Shown: positions 37,184 through 41,484 of the stretch, one piece after another | How the letters are laid out: the number at the start of each line of letters is the position of its first letter | How positions within the stretch are numbered: position 1 is the stretch's first letter | Assembly (NCBI GenBank): GCA_037441525.1 | Contig: JBBISA010000038.1 | Coordinates: forward strand, 1 to 41,484 | DNA: 41,484 nucleotides | Source: SKVR01 sp037441525 | Lineage (GTDB): Bacteria; Bacteroidota; Bacteroidia; Bacteroidales; UBA7960 | Direction of reading: 5' to 3' | Made by a program: the position numbers and the translations under genes | The notes under the pieces: model-generated | What the model saw: only the letters and a program-made list of their open reading frames with translations | The model's database searches: none | Told to the model about the DNA's origin: nothing

Positions 37184-37293
37184 TATCAGTCCAATACCTA
37201 AAGGCGTTTAGTAAAATTGACAGTAAAATTCCTTTTGTTGCCCTAAAACCTGTGAAACACGAAGTTGTGCCTTTCAGCGAGGAACGTGATTTC

Positions 37294-38001
37294 TTATTTC
37301 GCCATCGCCTTCTCCTTCAACTCCTTTGGCATTTTTTCGATGGCATACCGGAGTGCGGTGCGGGGCATTACTGCCTTGTTTTTCATTACAAAATCAAAAA
37401 TGGCTTGCTGGTGTGTCTCGCTTGAAGCTTTGAGCATCCATCCGTAGCCTTTCTGCACAAGGTCGTCTTTGTCGGTGAGCAAAAGGTCGGCAATCTCAAG
37501 GATTTCCGGGATGAATTTCCCTTTCCGGGCAGGGACTATAAGTGATACTGCTGCTGCCCTGCGCATCCATCGGTTTTCTGAGAGGGCAAATACTTTTAGC
37601 CGGTCGATAAATTCGGGAAATTTCTCAATAAAATAGCCAACCGTGTGGTTGCCAAAAGTATCGCACGATGCCCAGTTGTTTACATAACAGTTTATCCATC
37701 TTTCAAATACTTCAATATCAGTGGGTTTATAGTACCTGCGAACATTGTATGACCAATTACAGGCAATGAACGACTCTTCAATGTAGCCAGATTGCCAGAA
37801 GCTTTCACAAAGGTCAAATATCTCATCCTTTTTCCGGTCTTTAACCTTAAGAAAGAGTTCTTTGCTTATCCGGTGTACAACCGGCACCTTCACCCCATAA
37901 GAAAGGATGCTTTCCTTAAAAAACCTCTGTGATGATGCAAGGGTTTTTTCATCGCTGTTGTTAATCAACTCGTTGCGAACGCCTTCAATGATGTTTTCCA
38001 T
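37294..38001 (-). CDS. DNA alkylation repair protein (AlkD-like HEAT repeats)
   Basis: This intact 235-residue cytoplasmic protein is made of helical HEAT-like repeats. Family features are YGVKVPVVHRISKEL near the N-terminus, ESFWQSGYIEESFIACNWSYN, FERWINCYVNNWASCDTFGNHTVGYF, SENRWMRRAAAVSLIVPARKG, and DLVQKGYGWMLKASSETHQQAIFDFVMKNKAVMPRTALRYAIEKMP. AlkD-type glycosylases excise positively charged alkylated bases such as 7-methylguanine and 3-methyladenine. The WASCDTFGNH segment carries the Trp/Asp region used for catalysis in AlkD. The gene lies 53 bp after the E2-like pseudogene on the same strand. Confidence 0.9.
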   Translation of the reverse strand: MENIIEGVRNELINNSDEKTLASSQRFFKESILSYGVKVPVVHRISKELFLKVKDRKKDEIFDLCESFWQSGYIEESFIACNWSYNVRRYYKPTDIEVFERWINCYVNNWASCDTFGNHTVGYFIEKFPEFIDRLKVFALSENRWMRRAAAVSLIVPARKGKFIPEILEIADLLLTDKDDLVQKGYGWMLKASSETHQQAIFDFVMKNKAVMPRTALRYAIEKMPKELKEKAMAK

Positions 38002-38054
38002 TTTTCGTACTTTGATTACCCTTGTAAAAGGTTTAGAATCTTTACTTAAAGACC

Positions 38055-38504
38055 TTATCCCCGCTCAATGCGCGCAGTAAGGTCTTTTACAAACCTTGCC
38101 ATAGGCGCACCTTTGGCATTCTCAATCTTATCAAACACCATGGATGCAGTTTTTGTATTTACCTGCCTTATTACCAAAGGGAAAGGCGCCTTGTTGCCAT
38201 TGATGTTTTACTCCACAACCATGTCTATGTTAATTCCGTTAAAAGCTACGAGTTTTTTGCGGCTAACCTTAAAAGCAGCTGCCTGTGGATGGGCCTGCAG
38301 CGTATAGTCAATTACCCTGATCATCCATGCGTTAAATGAAATTCGCTGTCCGGTTCGTTTTACATCTCTTATCTTTTGCCTGGCAAGGGTTACATCCCAT
38401 TCTACCAAAGCAGCAACATGATGCTTCGGCCGGGCCACTGCATTTCCATCGAAAGTGGCAATACGCGAAGCCGGAACCGGAAAAACAATGGAGTTCTTTT
38501 TCAT
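38055..38504 (-). pseudogene. 2-oxoacid dehydrogenase E2-like acyltransferase fragment with an in-frame TAA
   Basis: The frame from ATG 38504 has MKKNSIVFPVPASRIATFDGN, then HHVAALVEWDVTLARQKIRD and ISFNAWMIRVIDYTLQAHPQAAAF, as in the N-terminal half of the CAT-like E2 catalytic domain. At 38208-38210 a TAA (codon 99) interrupts it. The same frame continues PFPLVIRQVNTKTASMVFDKIENAKGAPMARFVKDLTARIERG to 38055. The C-terminal half of the family, with the catalytic HxxxD motif, is absent, so even the read-through product is incomplete. No E1, E3 or lipoyl domain is near. The start overlaps the GNAT stop by 4 bp, showing a former operon. Confidence 0.65.
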
Positions 38505-39025
38505 ATACCAATAAAGTCGGGATTTATGCGGGCATAACGGTATTCATCGCCAATCTGGTTATTCTTGAACACTGCTTTTTCAAGGATGGCTTCCAGTTTA
38601 AATCCCCCTTTTTCGAGCACACTTTTTGAAGCGATGTTAAAATCAAAAATACCTGCCCATATCTTTACCAGATTCAACTCTTTGAAACCGTACTCACAGA
38701 TAAGATTCACGGCCCTGGTCATAATGCCTTTGTTCCAGAAATTTTCATCGAGCAGGTAGCCCAATTCGGCAGTTTTCCTGTACACATCAACACCCTGATG
38801 CAAGCCGATATTGCCTACATAGAGCCCATTGAATACGATGGCAAAAACCATTGCAGGTGACTGATGGGCACACCTTTCGATAAATTCTGTTGCATCGTGC
38901 AATGTATAGGGGTGCGGAAAGGCATCGCGCAGGTTTCGGGCCACATTTTCGTTGTTGGCAAACTCCACAAGGCGATGCCTGTCAGAAATCGTCAGGGGGC
39001 GGATTATTACTTCAGAATGAACCAT
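38501..39025 (-). CDS. GNAT N-acetyltransferase (RimJ/RimL-like)
   Basis: This intact 174-residue GNAT has IIRPLTISDRHRLVEFANNENVARNLRDAFPHPYT, FAIVFNGLYVGNIGLHQG, YRKTAELGYLLDENFWNKGIMTRAVNLICEYGF and FDFNIASKSVLEKGGFKLEAIL. This is the pattern of RimJ/RimL-type acetyltransferases, with acetyl-CoA contact in FWNKGIMTRAV. The substrate is unknown; relatives modify ribosomal protein N-termini or small molecules. Its start overlaps the stop of the serine hydrolase (TAATG), so the genes are translationally coupled. Confidence 0.9.
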   Translation of the reverse strand: MVHSEVIIRPLTISDRHRLVEFANNENVARNLRDAFPHPYTLHDATEFIERCAHQSPAMVFAIVFNGLYVGNIGLHQGVDVYRKTAELGYLLDENFWNKGIMTRAVNLICEYGFKELNLVKIWAGIFDFNIASKSVLEKGGFKLEAILEKAVFKNNQIGDEYRYARINPDFIGI

Positions 39026-40728
39026 TACTGCTGTTTTTCGAATACTATACCGGCTGATCGTCCGCTGGAGGCTTCGAACCCTGTAACTTCGCCCTGTTCG
39101 TTGCGAAGGAACTTGAGTTGCGGAATGGGAAAGGCAGCTGCAAACTCGTCCTTCGATTCGGCTTTCAGAGGCAGGTCGTCCATGCGGCGGTGCTGCAACA
39201 CCAGGTTACCGTCAATATTCACGGCAATGGTATAGTAGGCTTCCAGTTCGGCACTAAAATATCTTCCCTTGTACATTTTTAGGTCTTCATCTGATGGTTT
39301 CCATGCCGGTTCGAAAAGTCGGTTGGCTCGATGGTTGCCATTCTGATGCAGGGTTATGTGTTCTACCTTGCCCTCAGCGTTGCGGTGGAAAGTAACTGAA
39401 GCCTGAACCACTTTAAGGTAAAAAGTGGAGTCGGAACTGGCAAAAATTTCCACGGCACCCTGACCGGTGGCCTGGGTGACCAGTTTATCACCTTCACGCC
39501 TGAATTCCAGAACGAAACCAGGGGCAATTGCCAACTCGTACCTGCCAGCCAGCTCGTCGAATTTATTCACATCATATACATACTCGCCAGGCCTGGCAGG
39601 CTCTTTCTTATCATCTTCTTTCTTTTTCATAACATCAGCAAAGAATATATCGGCCAGTTGCCTTGATATCTGCCCCGAAAAGGAACTGTTGTTGCTTTGT
39701 GTTATTATGGCACCCTTAACTTCGGGGAATATTAAAAGCATTGACCGGTGTGCAATATCAGCACCACCGTGCTCAACCATTTTAAGGCCATTCAACTCGC
39801 CCACCATAAGCCCGTAAGCATAACTCATAGTATTACCATTGTTTAGAACAAAGGGCGTTTGAAGTTTTTTTATCAGATTGGCATCCCCCAGCCTGGGGTT
39901 ATAGAAATTGAGCACCCATTTTTCAAGGTCAATAATGGTAGTATATATGCCCCCTGCTCCTATGGATGCCGGGATATCCATTGCTTCCTGGTAGGTGTTC
40001 TCATCAATTTTAATATAACCCTGTGCATTGCCGGGAATTATCTGCCCGGGATGGACACGAACCAGGGTATTATTCATGCCCAATGGATGAAAAATGTTCT
40101 CTTTCATCCATTCGGGATATTTTTCGCCTGTAACACGCTCAATCACCATAGCAAGCAGGGCATAGCCGGTATTGTTGTAATTAAATGTTTCGCCGGGTTT
40201 GTTTTGCAGGGCAGGCTGCCTTTGCACCATGGGAATGATCTCTTCAACCCTTATCATATCGCCCATTTGCCATCCTCCCATCAGCAAAGAATTCAGGTAC
40301 TCCCGGTAGCCGCTGGAGTGCGACAGCAAATGCCTGAGGCGCACAGTCTCACCCAGATCGGGCAATTCGGGAATGTATTTCCGTACATCGTCTTCGATGG
40401 ATAGTAGCCCCCTTTCCTGCAACAGTGCTATGCCCATGGCGGTAAACTGTTTGGTGGTTGAGCCAATGTTGGTGGGGGTACTTACCTGAAAAGGAATCTT
40501 GTGGGTAAGATTGGCCATTCCGAAAGATTTGGTGTAGATTACCCTTCCATTGCGCATAACCATTACCACACCACCGGGTGTTTTTTCGTTGTTAAACTGT
40601 TGGATGAGCTTACCGGCGGCTTGCCGTTGCTTTGCAGGAGAGGCTTGGGCCTGTAGATGGTTAAATTTCGCTGGCGCCAATATTATCAGGCAAAAAAAGC
40701 AGATTGCAGAGATTGTAAGGTTTTTCAT
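39025..40728 (-). CDS. Serine hydrolase, beta-lactamase/class C PBP family
   Basis: This 567-residue protein has a signal peptide (ISAICFFCLIILAPAKFNHLQAQA) and is likely periplasmic. The catalytic domain has Ser90 in GSTTK (S-x-x-K, Lys93), the Tyr184-Asn-Asn186 motif in FNYNNTGYALL and an HGG motif in MVEHGGADIAHRSML (about residue 320). The C-terminal about 190 residues form a beta-rich domain of the kind seen in exported class C-like hydrolases. It could be a D-Ala-D-Ala peptidase or an esterase; true beta-lactamase activity is not implied. It is the first gene of the four-gene minus-strand run. Confidence 0.9.
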   Translation of the reverse strand: MKNLTISAICFFCLIILAPAKFNHLQAQASPAKQRQAAGKLIQQFNNEKTPGGVVMVMRNGRVIYTKSFGMANLTHKIPFQVSTPTNIGSTTKQFTAMGIALLQERGLLSIEDDVRKYIPELPDLGETVRLRHLLSHSSGYREYLNSLLMGGWQMGDMIRVEEIIPMVQRQPALQNKPGETFNYNNTGYALLAMVIERVTGEKYPEWMKENIFHPLGMNNTLVRVHPGQIIPGNAQGYIKIDENTYQEAMDIPASIGAGGIYTTIIDLEKWVLNFYNPRLGDANLIKKLQTPFVLNNGNTMSYAYGLMVGELNGLKMVEHGGADIAHRSMLLIFPEVKGAIITQSNNSSFSGQISRQLADIFFADVMKKKEDDKKEPARPGEYVYDVNKFDELAGRYELAIAPGFVLEFRREGDKLVTQATGQGAVEIFASSDSTFYLKVVQASVTFHRNAEGKVEHITLHQNGNHRANRLFEPAWKPSDEDLKMYKGRYFSAELEAYYTIAVNIDGNLVLQHRRMDDLPLKAESKDEFAAAFPIPQLKFLRNEQGEVTGFEASSGRSAGIVFEKQQ

Positions 40729-40821
40729 CAGTTCATTATTTGTTATTATAGGTCAGATGGAACCGAGCACTTCGCGAGCTCGGCGTAGCCAATGGCATGT
40801 GTGAACATTTTCTTGGGTGAC

Positions 40822-40829
40822 CAAAATTA
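40822..40829 (-). promoter_or_regulatory. Candidate -7 element for the serine hydrolase unit
   Basis: The minus strand reads TAATTTTG, matching TAnnTTTG, about 93 bp before the serine hydrolase start. A good -33 TTTG is missing, so support is limited. Confidence 0.35.
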
Positions 40830-41075
40830 TGCACATGCTTGTTTCATGATTTTATTGTGTTTTAGCCGATTTGACTGTTTTTCAATCCAAATATATGCCG
40901 TTTGACTTATTTATCTGATTTTATTTTACTTACAAAAATACCTTCACCCAACCACATTCATTTATCTTAATTGTTATTGTTCGTAAATGTACAATATGAA
41001 CGATTTTGAACAAAATCTAATTATGAAAATTAACATTCGGGAGTTTATTTGATATGTTAATATTTGAATGGGAGA

Positions 41076-41178
41076 TGGAACGCAGTTTACGCGGATTTTG
41101 TATGATAAAATGCTGGATAAACTTAGAAATGGAACGCTGATGATACGGATTTTTATGATGAAACACTGATGTAATCAT
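41076..41178. repeat. Two imperfect tandem units of about 53 bp
   Basis: Each unit begins ATGGAACGC and then reads like GATnATACGGATTTT followed by ATGATnAAA and CACTGAT-like sequence. The first unit starts at about 41076 and the second at about 41129. No coding sense is seen. Similar short intergenic repeats are common in Bacteroidota genomes. Confidence 0.55.
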
Positions 41179-41427
41179 AAAAAAAGCTGTGAATCAGATT
41201 TTCCAAGGCATCTGTATTCCAAAAATTAAACTATTCAAACTGATCGCATTTATTTGCAATAAAGGAAACGTAAAATATATCACTGTTTTTATCAATATAC
41301 TATCAGATTAAAGCTTTTCCGCTCCATGACGATCCATTTAAATAATTACAAAAAAAATTTACCGAAGGCGTTGATCCTGCTTCCAAAAAATTTTAAAAGA
41401 CTGTAAAGTAATTAACAGCTTGAAATA

Positions 41428-41446
41428 ATGGTTCTACTACCATTTT
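41428..41446. repeat. 19-bp dyad element, copy 2
   Basis: Identical to 35844-35862. In this copy the dyad extends to six-base arms (AATGGT / ACCATT, 6-nt loop). Confidence 0.6.
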
Positions 41447-41484
41447 CGTGGATATAGTTCTAACCCACCATTAAAAAATAGTAT

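Larger units (their letters stand above)
36728..37293. other. Non-coding stretch with an alpha/beta-hydrolase relic
   Basis: Contains the hydrolase remnant (36744-36962) and an inverted and direct repeat element (37145-37183). The remaining 300 bp show nothing recognisable. Confidence 0.5.
40729..41484. other. Terminal non-coding stretch with small repeats
   Basis: No ORF is supportable. It holds a hairpin (CCGAGC / GCTCGG, 40763-40783) in the leader of the serine hydrolase, a candidate -7 element, a tandem repeat (41076-41178) and the second copy of the 19-bp element (41428-41446). Confidence 0.5.

Noticed and set aside
14603..38504. Selenocysteine or pyrrolysine readthrough as the reason for the in-frame stops
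   Set aside because: No TGA is involved, TAG is accompanied by TAA at equivalent lesions, lost residues differ (Gln, Trp), and no associated machinery is in view.
39859..40404. 181-codon plus-strand frame inside the serine hydrolase gene
   Set aside because: Opposite to the catalytic domain of an intact hydrolase; no domain or start context.

Overview
The window (about 41.5 kb, AT-rich, no rRNA or tRNA seen) comes from a member of the Bacteroidota, most likely class Bacteroidia. The signs are a type IX secretion (T9SS) C-terminal sorting domain, GLPGLI and DUF4249 families, TonB-dependent receptors with a carboxypeptidase-like N-terminal domain, FISUMP lipoproteins, and promoter elements of the Bacteroidota type (TTTG / TAnnTTTG). 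I cannot place it lower than class.

Region 1 (0.4-6.5 kb) is an envelope and two-component module: a large outer-membrane beta-barrel protein and a GLPGLI protein on the minus strand, divergent from an intact histidine kinase and OmpR-type regulator on the plus strand. The shared intergenic region holds three AGGTTAA direct repeats on one helical face, and a G-quadruplex motif sits between kinase and regulator. Region 2 (6.5-14.2 kb) holds a GNAT acetyltransferase pseudogene, an amidase lipoprotein, the oxidative pentose phosphate pair pgl and zwf, and an M16 metallopeptidase lipoprotein followed by a strong hairpin.

Region 3 (14.3-31.4 kb) is accessory and decaying. A LytTR response regulator and a TPR histidine kinase, each broken by one in-frame stop, are followed on the same strand by a beta-helix protein, a T9SS-sorted repeat protein, a lipoprotein pseudogene and four FISUMP lipoprotein genes (two intact, one with a nonsense codon, one frameshifted). 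An IS66 relic lies at the end of this array. Facing it are a beta-barrel protein (nonsense codon), a DUF4249 lipoprotein, its TonB-dependent receptor (two homopolymer frameshifts), an unrecognised lipoprotein and a 59-aa LysM-like ORF with its own hairpin.

Region 4 (31.6-41.5 kb) has a pair of DUF3857/transglutaminase-like genes (both damaged), a DUF3788 gene, an alpha/beta-hydrolase relic, and a minus-strand run of serine hydrolase, GNAT, E2-like acyltransferase (damaged) and AlkD-like protein, separated by long non-coding stretches with small repeats.

The main observation is the decay pattern. Nine in-frame stops and about five single-base frameshifts hit surface, signalling and accessory genes, while the housekeeping genes are intact. 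I interpret this as recent relaxation of selection on an accessory secreted-protein system, with assembly error as the alternative for the homopolymer lesions.
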